A stretch of 5,545 nucleotides of DNA from contig JAFYIF010000020.1 in assembly GCA_017538775.1 (NCBI GenBank), positions 1 to 5,545 of the forward strand. The letters run 5' to 3'. Positions 1 to 5,545 of this stretch are shown piece after piece. Numbering within the stretch: position 1 is the first letter of the stretch; each line of letters begins with the position of its first letter. Below the pieces are notes generated by a model. That model saw only the letters and a list, made by a program, of their open reading frames with translations, had not been told where the DNA came from and searched no databases. The stretch is from Oscillospiraceae bacterium. Lineage in GTDB: Bacteria > Bacillota > Clostridia > Oscillospirales > Oscillospiraceae. The translations under genes and the position numbers were made by a program.

Positions 1-139
1 CCTCTGTCTACGCTTAAACCTCACCTCGCGGCTTCGGCTCCAAGACTGAGTACCGGCTGCTGACCTCGCTTTACCGGGTGGGGTGACTCTCCCCACTATA
101 TTTCAAGCGCCGTACCGGCGCACAACCGTCCCTTTTGAC
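1..139 (-). ncRNA. Structured non-coding segment; candidate mobile-element end or HEARO/omega-type RNA
   Basis: No reading frame here looks like a protein. The segment is visibly less GC-rich than the genes beside it and starts directly after the ylmH stop. Two compact hairpins are seen. One has a 6-bp stem, GCGCCG (107-112) with CGGCGC (116-121) around TAC. The other has a 6-bp stem, GTGGGG (78-83) with CCCCAC (91-96) around a 7-base loop. The octamer GTACCGGC occurs twice (50-57 and 112-119), the second copy inside the first hairpin. Neither hairpin is followed by a T run on the minus strand, so they are not ordinary terminators for ylmH. Read on the minus strand, the hairpin series followed by a purine-rich stretch reminds me of HEARO RNA, the omega RNA upstream of IscB in IS200/IS605-type elements. 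That resemblance is from memory only. The associated ORF would lie beyond the left edge, so a mobile-element end or other repeat is equally possible. Confidence 0.33.
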
Positions 140-883
140 TCATTTCGGCAGTTCCACCGTGACGTAGAGCCTACCCTTGCGGGTTTGGGTGTCGCCCAGG
201 GCTGTGACCCGGCCCCTGCCTTTGCCCCGGAGGCTGAGGATGTCGCCGGGGCGGATCGGGGCGTCGGGTTTCAGGCACTCCTGATAATTCAGCTGCACCA
301 GGCCCTGGGCCACCGCCTGGGCCGCCGCTGTGCGGGAGATGCGGAACATCCCGGCGCAGACCGCGTCCAGCCGGGGGGACGAGACCGTGAAGCGCAGCTC
401 GGTGGTCAACCGCTGCGGCACCGGGACCTCCGACAGGGGCAGCTCCCGGACGCGGACGCCCCAGCGCCCCACCTTCACCAGGCTGCGCAGCAGATGCTCC
501 TTCACCGAGGGCAGGCAGAAGAGCCAGGCCCGCTCCCCGTCGATCAGGATGTCCCCCAGCCACTCCCGCTCGATGCCCAGGCCCAGGACCGCCCCCAGCA
601 CGTCCCGGTGCCCCGGCGCGCCGAAGCGGGCGTGGATCTCCAGGGCGCAGAGGTAGTCCGCCATGTCCAGTTCCTCCGGCTCCATCCAGTCGGGCAGGAA
701 GCAGGCGATGCGCCGCTCCGCCCCCGGATAGCCGCCGCAGAAGCGCAGCTGCGCCCCGGCGCGGGACCACTGCTCCAGCGCGTGGACCTCCGCCGGGCTC
801 AGAAACTTCGTGTGGGTCAGCGTCCCCGAGCGCTCGGCCCGGCGCAGCAGGTCCTCCGCCCGGCGCAGCAGCTCCGTCTCCAT
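140..883 (-). CDS. ylmH: YlmH/RqcP2-family S4-domain RNA-binding protein
   Basis: This is a 247-residue protein of the usual YlmH length, cytoplasmic, with no signal peptide or membrane segment. Family signatures are seen in order: FLSPAE (27-32), FCGGYPGAERR (48-58), the central block HRDVLGAVLGLGIEREWLGD (92-111), and a C-terminal S4 RNA-binding domain of about residues 169-225, from RLDAVCAG through RPGDILSLRGKGR. In Bacillus subtilis YlmH (RqcP2) binds free 50S subunits that carry peptidyl-tRNA and can support the C-terminal tailing step of ribosome-associated quality control, overlapping in role with RqcP. Its ATG is preceded by AAGGAG at 8 bases. It lies 30 bases downstream of the GTPase-nuclease fusion on the same strand, so it is probably the second gene of that operon. 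This differs from its usual place near sepF and divIVA in Firmicutes. The N-terminus contains a short tandem LLRRAE repeat (residues 5-10 and 12-17). The family call is secure; the molecular role is transferred from B. subtilis. Confidence 0.93.
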   Translation of the reverse strand: METELLRRAEDLLRRAERSGTLTHTKFLSPAEVHALEQWSRAGAQLRFCGGYPGAERRIACFLPDWMEPEELDMADYLCALEIHARFGAPGHRDVLGAVLGLGIEREWLGDILIDGERAWLFCLPSVKEHLLRSLVKVGRWGVRVRELPLSEVPVPQRLTTELRFTVSSPRLDAVCAGMFRISRTAAAQAVAQGLVQLNYQECLKPDAPIRPGDILSLRGKGRGRVTALGDTQTRKGRLYVTVELPK

Positions 884-891
884 GGGCTTCT

Positions 892-897
892 CTCCTT
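892..897 (-). promoter_or_regulatory. Ribosome binding site of ylmH
   Basis: AAGGAG on the minus strand ends 8 bases before the ATG at 883-881. It lies within the 30-base gap after the stop of the upstream gene, so ylmH can be initiated independently on a shared transcript. No terminator or promoter is apparent in the gap. Confidence 0.85.
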
Positions 898-913
898 CCC
901 TGTCATTGAAATG

Positions 914-3520
914 TCATCCCTGTTCCGGCCTGGCGTCCGTCAGCCTTGTCATGTGGCTGCCCCGGGCCGTGCGCTGCAGCAGCTCCGCGATCTGGCCCAT
1001 GACCCAGTCCACCTCGCTGCCGAACTCCCGGGCCCCGGTCCGGCGGATGCCGCTGCCCAGGGCGGACAGGCGGATCAGATTGTCGCTGGTGACCACCCGG
1101 ACGGCGGCGTTTTTCCCGATGTCGTACAGCAGCCGCTCGATGTACCGGTCGGCGGTCTCGTTCTCCTTCGTGTACACCACCCGGACGCCGGGCAGCAGCT
1201 CCTTCTCCCCGGGGTTGCCCGCCTTCGCGTAGCCGTCGAAGACCAGCACGATCTCGCTGCCGGTGAAGCCGTGGTAGCTGATGAGGATCTCCGTCAGGCG
1301 GCTGCGGGCGCTGTCCAGGCTCTGTTCGGCCAGGGCGCGCAGCTCGTCCCAGGAGAAGATCAGGTTATAGCCGTCCACCACCACCGTCTCCCGCCGCGCC
1401 CGGAGGGAGACGCTTTTTTCCTCCGCCGGGCGGGAGCCGGGGCGGGAGTACATGGGGCGGCGGATCGGCCCGAACTCCCGCTCCATGATGGCCTCCAGCT
1501 CCGCCTCGTCGATGTCCAGGCGGCGCATCCGCAGCCGGGGGGCCGGGGGCGCGTTCCGGTCCCGGCCATAGCCGGTGTCGATGTGCATATAGGCGTCGGC
1601 CCGGTCCCACTTCACCAGCGTGGCCGCCCCGTGGGCGCAGAAGACGCTGTCCGGGCTGTTGTCCAGGTCCGCCTCCGGGTCGTAGCCGATGGCCGCCAGC
1701 ACCCTGGCCGTGTCGTGGCAGGGGCGATAGCCGCTGACATGGCAGGAGAAGCGGCCCCGGCCCCCGGTGTAGGCCGTCACCTCCGCGGCGTAGGAGCGCA
1801 TGGTGTCCACCGGGCAGAGGCCCCGCAGCAGCGCCCCGTGTTCCCCGGTCTCGCAGTCAAATTCCGCGTGCATGGTCCGCAGGTCGCTGATGGCCCGCCC
1901 GGTCTGGGCCGGGGGCACCTCCAGCGTGAAGCGGTAGACCGGCTCCAGCAGCACGCTTTGGGCCTTCATCAGCCCCTGCCGCACGGCCCGGTAGGTGGCC
2001 TGGCGGAAGTCGCCCCCCTCCGTGTGCTTCTCGTGCGCCCGGCCCGCCAGCAGGGAGATGCGCAGGTCCGTGACCGGGGAGCCGGTCAGGACCCCCAGGT
2101 GCCGCTTCTCCGCCAGGTGGGTCAAAATCAGCCGCTGCCAGTTCAGGGCCAGCGCGTCCGTGGGACAGCGGGTGTCCAGTTCGATGCCGCTGCCCGGCGG
2201 CAGGGGTTCCAGCAGCAGGTGGACCTCCGCGTAGTGGCGCAGGGGTTCGTAGTGGCCGCAGCCCTCCACCGGCGCGGCGATGGTCTCCCGGTAGAGGATC
2301 TGCCCCGCGTCCACCTGCACCGCCCAGCCGAAGCGCCCGGCGATCAGGCTTTTCAGGATTTCGATCTGTACCCGGCCCATCAGCTGCACGGACAGCTCCC
2401 GGCTCTGGCCGCTCCAGGAAAAGCGCAGCAGCGGCTCTTCCTCCTCCAGCTGCCGCAGCAGCGGCAGGGCCTGGGCCGCGTCCACCCCCTCCGGCAGGCG
2501 CAGCCGGTAGCGCAGGGCCGGGGCCAGCTGGGGCAGCGGGGCGTCGGACTCCGCGCCCAGGCCCTGACCGGCCCAGCTCCGGCTCAGGCCCAGCACCACC
2601 CCCACGTCCCCGGCGCGCAGGGCCTCCGCCGGGCGCAGCTTCGCCCCCTGACAGGCCAGCAGGCCCGTCAGCTTCTCCTCCAGCGCCGTCCCGTCCCGGG
2701 TCTCGTAACGCAGGCTCTGGCGCACCCGAAGATCCCCGCCGCTCAGCCGCAGGTGGGTCAGCCGCCGCCCCTGGGCGTCCCGGCTGATCTTGAAGACCCG
2801 GGCCCCGAAAGCCTCCCCGCACGTCGGCGCCGGGGCATAGCGCAGCGCCCCGTCCAGAAAGGCGTCGATGCCCTCCAGACGCAGCCCGGAGCCGAACCAG
2901 CAGGGAAAGAGCCGCCGCCGGGCCACGGCGGAACGCAGATCCGCCGCCGTCAGCCTCCCCGCGGCCAGGTAGCGCTCCAGCAGCTCCTCGTCGCACATGG
3001 CCAGCTCTTCCTCCGGCGGCGGCGTGCCGAAATCCACTACTCTCTCGTCCAGCCGCTGCCGCAGCTCCCGCAAAAGCGCCTCCCGCTCCGCGCCGGGCAG
3101 GTCCATCTTCGTCACGAACAGGAAGACCGGCAGCCGGTAGGCCCGCAGCAGCTCCCAGAGGGTCTCCGTGTGGGCCTGGACCCCGTCCGTGCCGCTGATG
3201 ACCAATATGGCGCAGTCCAGCACCGCCAGCGTCCGCTCCATCTCCCCGGAGAAGTCCACATGGCCGGGGGTGTCCAGCAGGGTCACCCGCCGCCCGGCGT
3301 GGCTGAAGGCGGCCTGGGCGGAGAAGATCGTGATGCCCCGCCGCCGCTCCAGCTCGTGGGTGTCCAGGGCCGTGTCCCCGTGGTCCACCCGCCCCGGCGT
3401 TTTCAGCACCCCGGCCCGGTGGAGCAGCGCCTCGCAGAGCGTGGTCTTCCCCGCGTCCACGTGCGCCAGCACCCCCAGGCAGAGGGGCGCTTCCGCCTGC
3501 CCAGTCTCGCGTGCGTCCAC
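914..3520 (-). CDS. TetM/EF-G-like ribosomal GTPase fused to YacP/Rae1-type NYN endoribonuclease
   Basis: This 868-residue protein joins two ribosome-linked modules. Residues 13-600 follow ribosomal protection proteins: P-loop AHVDAGKT (19-26), switch I RGIT (61-64), DTPGH (83-87, with the catalytic-type His87), TKMD (137-140, in place of the usual NKxD) and GSG (210-212). Domain II is at about 236-320, domain III at about 335-410, and IV/V at about 411-600. Residues 601-712 are a linker without a TetM counterpart. Residues 713-850 match B. subtilis Rae1/YacP: VVVDGYNLI (713-721), FDGY (761-764), YTKENETADRYIERL (783-797), TSDN (811-814) and the stretch around GAREFGSEVD (829-838). Candidate acidic active-site residues are D716, D762, D791 and D813. 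The GTG start at 3520 has GGAGG 8 bases upstream, and a promoter lies just before it. In-frame sequence further upstream has no family similarity and runs antisense through secA. Databases probably label such proteins as tetracycline-resistance proteins. I infer GTP-dependent delivery of an mRNA nuclease to the ribosomal A site. The domain calls are secure; the function is not demonstrated. Confidence 0.93.
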   Translation of the reverse strand: MDARETGQAEAPLCLGVLAHVDAGKTTLCEALLHRAGVLKTPGRVDHGDTALDTHELERRRGITIFSAQAAFSHAGRRVTLLDTPGHVDFSGEMERTLAVLDCAILVISGTDGVQAHTETLWELLRAYRLPVFLFVTKMDLPGAEREALLRELRQRLDERVVDFGTPPPEEELAMCDEELLERYLAAGRLTAADLRSAVARRRLFPCWFGSGLRLEGIDAFLDGALRYAPAPTCGEAFGARVFKISRDAQGRRLTHLRLSGGDLRVRQSLRYETRDGTALEEKLTGLLACQGAKLRPAEALRAGDVGVVLGLSRSWAGQGLGAESDAPLPQLAPALRYRLRLPEGVDAAQALPLLRQLEEEEPLLRFSWSGQSRELSVQLMGRVQIEILKSLIAGRFGWAVQVDAGQILYRETIAAPVEGCGHYEPLRHYAEVHLLLEPLPPGSGIELDTRCPTDALALNWQRLILTHLAEKRHLGVLTGSPVTDLRISLLAGRAHEKHTEGGDFRQATYRAVRQGLMKAQSVLLEPVYRFTLEVPPAQTGRAISDLRTMHAEFDCETGEHGALLRGLCPVDTMRSYAAEVTAYTGGRGRFSCHVSGYRPCHDTARVLAAIGYDPEADLDNSPDSVFCAHGAATLVKWDRADAYMHIDTGYGRDRNAPPAPRLRMRRLDIDEAELEAIMEREFGPIRRPMYSRPGSRPAEEKSVSLRARRETVVVDGYNLIFSWDELRALAEQSLDSARSRLTEILISYHGFTGSEIVLVFDGYAKAGNPGEKELLPGVRVVYTKENETADRYIERLLYDIGKNAAVRVVTSDNLIRLSALGSGIRRTGAREFGSEVDWVMGQIAELLQRTARGSHMTRLTDARPEQG

Positions 3521-3528
3521 GGCCTTCG

Positions 3529-3533
3529 CCTCC
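3529..3533 (-). promoter_or_regulatory. Ribosome binding site fixing the GTG start of the GTPase-nuclease fusion
   Basis: GGAGG on the minus strand lies 8 bases before the GTG at 3520-3518. It decides the start, because the next in-frame candidate upstream (a GTG overlapping the -10 region) would lie before the predicted transcription start. Confidence 0.85.
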
Positions 3534-3552
3534 GTCCCTTGCTTTTTTGCCC

Positions 3553-3581
3553 AGTATAGCACGCCGCGGCCCTGCCGTCGA
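3553..3581 (-). promoter_or_regulatory. Sigma-A-type extended -10 promoter for the GTPase-nuclease/ylmH operon
   Basis: On the minus strand the -35 element TCGACG (3581-3576; 4 of 6 matches to TTGACA) is followed after exactly 17 bases by TATACT (3558-3553; 5 of 6 matches to TATAAT). The extended -10 dinucleotide TG lies at 3561-3560. Transcription should begin near 3546, giving a leader of only about 26 bases. That is too short for the attenuator leader known upstream of tet(M), which argues for constitutive rather than tetracycline-induced expression. Confidence 0.68.
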
Positions 3582-3614
3582 GGGCCACAGGCGCGGGATT
3601 TCCCCGAAAAGGAC

Positions 3615-3643
3615 TTTCTTTGTTCACAAATGCGTGTTATAAT
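3615..3643 (+). promoter_or_regulatory. Extended -10 promoter of secA
   Basis: A perfect TATAAT (3638-3643) is preceded by TG at 3635-3636, forming an extended -10 element. The -35 position at 17-base spacing reads TTTCTT (3615-3620), a weak match, which is typical when an extended -10 compensates. Transcription would begin near 3650, giving a leader of about 69 bases before the secA ATG. The surrounding DNA is locally AT-rich, unlike the genes on either side. Confidence 0.72.
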
Positions 3644-3672
3644 CTGGAAGCATATCATGAAAACAACCAGGT

Positions 3673-3694
3673 CCCCCGGCCTGTACGCCGGGGG
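3673..3694 (+). repeat. Perfect GC-rich hairpin in the secA 5' leader
   Basis: CCCCCGGC (3673-3680) pairs perfectly with GCCGGGGG (3687-3694) around the 6-base loop CTGTAC. The 8-bp all-GC stem sits about 23 bases after the predicted transcription start and 24 bases before the secA ATG. No T run follows, so it is not an intrinsic terminator. It could protect the 5' end, tune ribosome access or bind a regulator; nothing in the sequence distinguishes these. Confidence 0.7.
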
Positions 3695-3701
3695 CTGCGG
3701 G

Positions 3702-3708
3702 AAAGGGA
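3702..3708 (+). promoter_or_regulatory. Weak ribosome binding site of secA
   Basis: AAAGGGA is the best purine-rich match upstream of the secA ATG. Its last G is 11 bases from the start codon, which is longer than usual, and the site lacks the GGAGG core seen for the two minus-strand genes. It begins 7 bases after the leader hairpin, so the hairpin could affect its accessibility. Confidence 0.5.
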
Positions 3709-3718
3709 ACGACAGGCT

Positions 3719-5545
3719 ATGGGTTTGCTGGACAAGTTCTTCGGTTCCTACTCCGACCGGGAGCTGAAAAAAATCCGTCCCATCGTGGACAAGATACTGG
3801 CGCTGGAGCCGGACTACGCCGCCCTCAGCGACGCGGAGCTGAAAGCGAAAACGCCGGAATTCAAGGCGCGGCTGGCCGCCGGGGAGAGCCTGGACGCCCT
3901 GCTGCCGGAGGCCTTCGCCACGGCGCGGGAGGCGGCCTGGCGGGTGCTGGGCATGAAGCCCTTCCCGGTCCAGCTCATCGGCGGCGTGGTGCTGCACCAG
4001 GGCCGCATCGCCGAGATGAAGACCGGCGAGGGCAAGACCCTTGTGGCCGTGCTGCCCTGCTATCTCAACGCCCTGGACGGCGGCGGCGTCCATGTGGTCA
4101 CGGTCAACGACTACCTGGCCCGGCGCGACAGCGAGTGGATGGGCAAGGTCCACCGCTTCCTGGGCCTGCGCGTCGGCCTGATCGTCCACGGCCTGACCGG
4201 GGACGAGCGGCGGGCGGCCTACGGCGCCGACATCACCTACGGCACCAACAATGAGATGGGCTTCGACTACCTGCGGGACAACATGGCCATTTTCAAGAAG
4301 GACATGGTCCAGCGGGGGCACCACTTCGCCATTGTGGACGAGGTGGACTCCATCCTGATCGACGAGGCCCGGACCCCCCTCATCATCTCCGGCCAGAGCG
4401 AGGACAGCACCGACCTCTACCGCCGGGTGGACGACTTCGTCTCCACCCTGCGCCGGGTGGTCTACGCCAGCGTAGACGAGAAGGCCGAGGAGGACGAGAA
4501 TCTGGACGCGGACTACATCGTGGACGAGAAGGCCCGCTCCGCCACCCTCACCGCCCGGGGCATCGCCAAGGCGGAACATTGGTTCGGGCTGGAGAACCTC
4601 AGCGACCTGGAGAACTCCACCCTGAGCCACCACATCAACCAGGCCATCCGCGCCCACGGCGTGATGAAGCGGGACATCGACTATGTGGTGAAGGACGGCG
4701 AGGTCATCATCGTGGACGAGTTCACCGGCCGACTGATGTTTGGCCGCCGCTACAGCGAGGGCCTGCACCAGGCCATTGAGGCCAAGGAGCACGTGGACGT
4801 GGCCGGGGAGAACCGGACCCTGGCCACCATCACCTTCCAGAACTACTTCCGCATGTACGACAAGCTCTCCGGCATGACCGGCACCGCCGTCACCGAGCAG
4901 GAGGAGTTCGTCAGCATCTACGGGCTGGACATCATCGAGGTGCCCACCAACAAGCCCGTAGCCCGCGTGGACTGGCCGGACGTGGTCTATAAGAACGAAA
5001 ACGGCAAAAACCGGGCCATCATCCAGCAGATCCAGGACTGCCACGCCAAGGGCCAGCCGGTCCTGGTGGGCACCGTCAGCATCGAGAAGAGCGAGTACAT
5101 CTCCAAGCTCTTGCAGCGCACCGGCATCCGCCACAACGTCCTGAACGCCAAGAACCATGAGCGGGAGGCGGAGATCGTCGCCCAGGCGGGCAAGTTCGGG
5201 GCCGTCACCATCGCCACCAACATGGCCGGGCGCGGCACCGACATCATGCTGGGCGGCAACGCGGAGTATCTGGCGAAAAACGACCTGAAAAAGGCGGGAT
5301 ACGCCGAGGAGGTCATCGCCGAGGCCACCGGCTACGCGGACACGGAAAATGAGGACATCCTGGCGGCGCGCACGCTCTTCGCCGCGCGCATGGCCGCCCA
5401 CAAGGCCGTTACCGCGGAGGAGGCCGAGCGCGTCAAGGCCGCCGGAGGCCTCTTCATCCTGGGCACCGAGCGGCACGAGTCCCGGCGCATCGACAACCAG
5501 CTCCGGGGCCGCGCCGGGCGTCAGGGCGACCCGGGCGAGAGCCGC
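3719..5545 (+). CDS. secA: SecA preprotein translocase ATPase (3' end cut by the window)
   Basis: These are the first 609 residues of SecA, the ATPase that drives preproteins through the SecYEG channel at the inner face of the cytoplasmic membrane. The family usually has more than 800 residues, so the helical scaffold, wing and C-terminal parts lie beyond the window. The start [10 protein letters not shown] is typical. Motifs in order: Walker A MKTGEGKT (100-107), [14 protein letters not shown] (176-189), [19 protein letters not shown] (207-225, Walker B), the preprotein cross-linking domain from about 226 to 370, [20 protein letters not shown] (371-390), [15 protein letters not shown] (500-514), and [20 protein letters not shown] (582-601). 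Between 515 and 575 lies a charged insertion in the second nucleotide-binding domain, absent from the short B. subtilis form and typical, to my knowledge, of clostridial SecA. The frame is intact. The gene is divergent from the minus-strand operon and has its own extended -10 promoter. Confidence 0.97.
   Translation, partial: MGLLDKFFGSYSDRELKKIRPIVDKILALEPDYAALSDAELKAKTPEFKARLAAGESLDALLPEAFATAREAAWRVLGMKPFPVQLIGGVVLHQGRIAEMKTGEGKTLVAVLPCYLNALDGGGVHVVTVNDYLARRDSEWMGKVHRFLGLRVGLIVHGLTGDERRAAYGADITYGTNNEMGFDYLRDNMAIFKKDMVQRGHHFAIVDEVDSILIDEARTPLIISGQSEDSTDLYRRVDDFVSTLRRVVYASVDEKAEEDENLDADYIVDEKARSATLTARGIAKAEHWFGLENLSDLENSTLSHHINQAIRAHGVMKRDIDYVVKDGEVIIVDEFTGRLMFGRRYSEGLHQAIEAKEHVDVAGENRTLATITFQNYFRMYDKLSGMTGTAVTEQEEFVSIYGLDIIEVPTNKPVARVDWPDVVYKNENGKNRAIIQQIQDCHAKGQPVLVGTVSIEKSEYISKLLQRTGIRHNVLNAKNHEREAEIVAQAGKFGAVTIATNMAGRGTDIMLGGNAEYLAKNDLKKAGYAEEVIAEATGYADTENEDILAARTLFAARMAAHKAVTAEEAERVKAAGGLFILGTERHESRRIDNQLRGRAGRQGDPGESR

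Noticed and set aside
78..121. Hairpins after ylmH as intrinsic terminators
   Set aside because: Neither stem is followed by a T run on the minus strand; the sequence after the first is TTGAAATATAG. No terminator can be supported here.
914..3520. Annotation as a tet(M)/tet(W)-type tetracycline-resistance gene
   Set aside because: The GTPase fold matches, but the loop III tip is replaced, a nuclease domain is fused, there is no attenuator leader, and the GC content matches neighbouring chromosomal genes rather than the lower-GC mobile tet genes.
83..3559. A 1158-codon plus-strand open frame across the ylmH and GTPase-nuclease genes
   Set aside because: It runs antisense to two clearly conserved proteins, has low-complexity Arg/Pro/Gln/Ala-rich composition and no family motif. 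It is a shadow created by GC-rich codon usage.
3657..3767. A 36-codon upstream ORF in the secA leader that overlaps the secA start
   Set aside because: Its ATG would lie only about 7 bases after the predicted transcript start, too close for a ribosome binding site. Its peptide overlaps the hairpin and secA coding sequence and shows no leader-peptide character.
4579..4779. Plus-strand 66-codon ORF inside secA
   Set aside because: It lies within conserved SecA coding sequence in another frame; its His/Arg/Pro-rich peptide is a frame shadow.
3521..5476. Upstream in-frame extension of the GTPase-nuclease to a 1520-residue protein
   Set aside because: The extra part is antisense to secA and has no domain similarity. 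The promoter at 3553-3581 and GGAGG at 3529-3533 place the true start at 3520.

Overview
This window looks like part of the chromosome of a GC-rich Firmicute, most likely a gut Oscillospiraceae/Eubacteriales relative (Flavonifractor/Intestinimonas-like). The evidence is a YlmH-family protein (a Gram-positive family), a TetM-like GTPase fused to a YacP/Rae1 domain, a SecA with the long insertion in its second nucleotide-binding domain that I associate with Clostridia, and GGAGG/AAGGAG ribosome binding sites in very GC-rich DNA. The genus is inferred from gene type only.

Layout. Positions 1-139 hold no convincing gene. The stretch is less GC-rich than the rest, contains two compact hairpins, and may be the end of a mobile element or a structured RNA read on the minus strand. 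Positions 140-883 (minus) encode YlmH/RqcP2, an S4-domain ribosome quality-control protein. Positions 914-3520 (minus) encode an 868-residue fusion: a TetM/EF-G-like translational GTPase followed by a YacP/Rae1-type NYN endoribonuclease. The two genes are 30 bases apart, each has a good ribosome binding site, and they look like one operon transcribed from a promoter at 3553-3581. Positions 3521-3718 form a divergent intergenic region with two extended -10 promoters facing away from each other, plus a strong GC hairpin in the secA leader. Positions 3719-5545 (plus) encode the first 609 residues of SecA, cut by the window edge.

How the genes may work together. Rae1 of Bacillus subtilis cleaves mRNA in the ribosomal A site, TetM-type GTPases occupy the A site, and YlmH/RqcP2 acts on 50S subunits carrying stalled nascent chains. 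An operon of a TetM-Rae1 fusion followed by YlmH therefore suggests a stalled-ribosome handling module: GTPase-delivered A-site mRNA cleavage, then processing of the obstructed large subunit. This is inference. The fusion lacks the tetracycline-relevant loop motif of TetM and has a short leader with no room for an attenuator, so a plain tetracycline-resistance label is probably misleading. SecA is divergently transcribed, and no functional link to the operon is shown.
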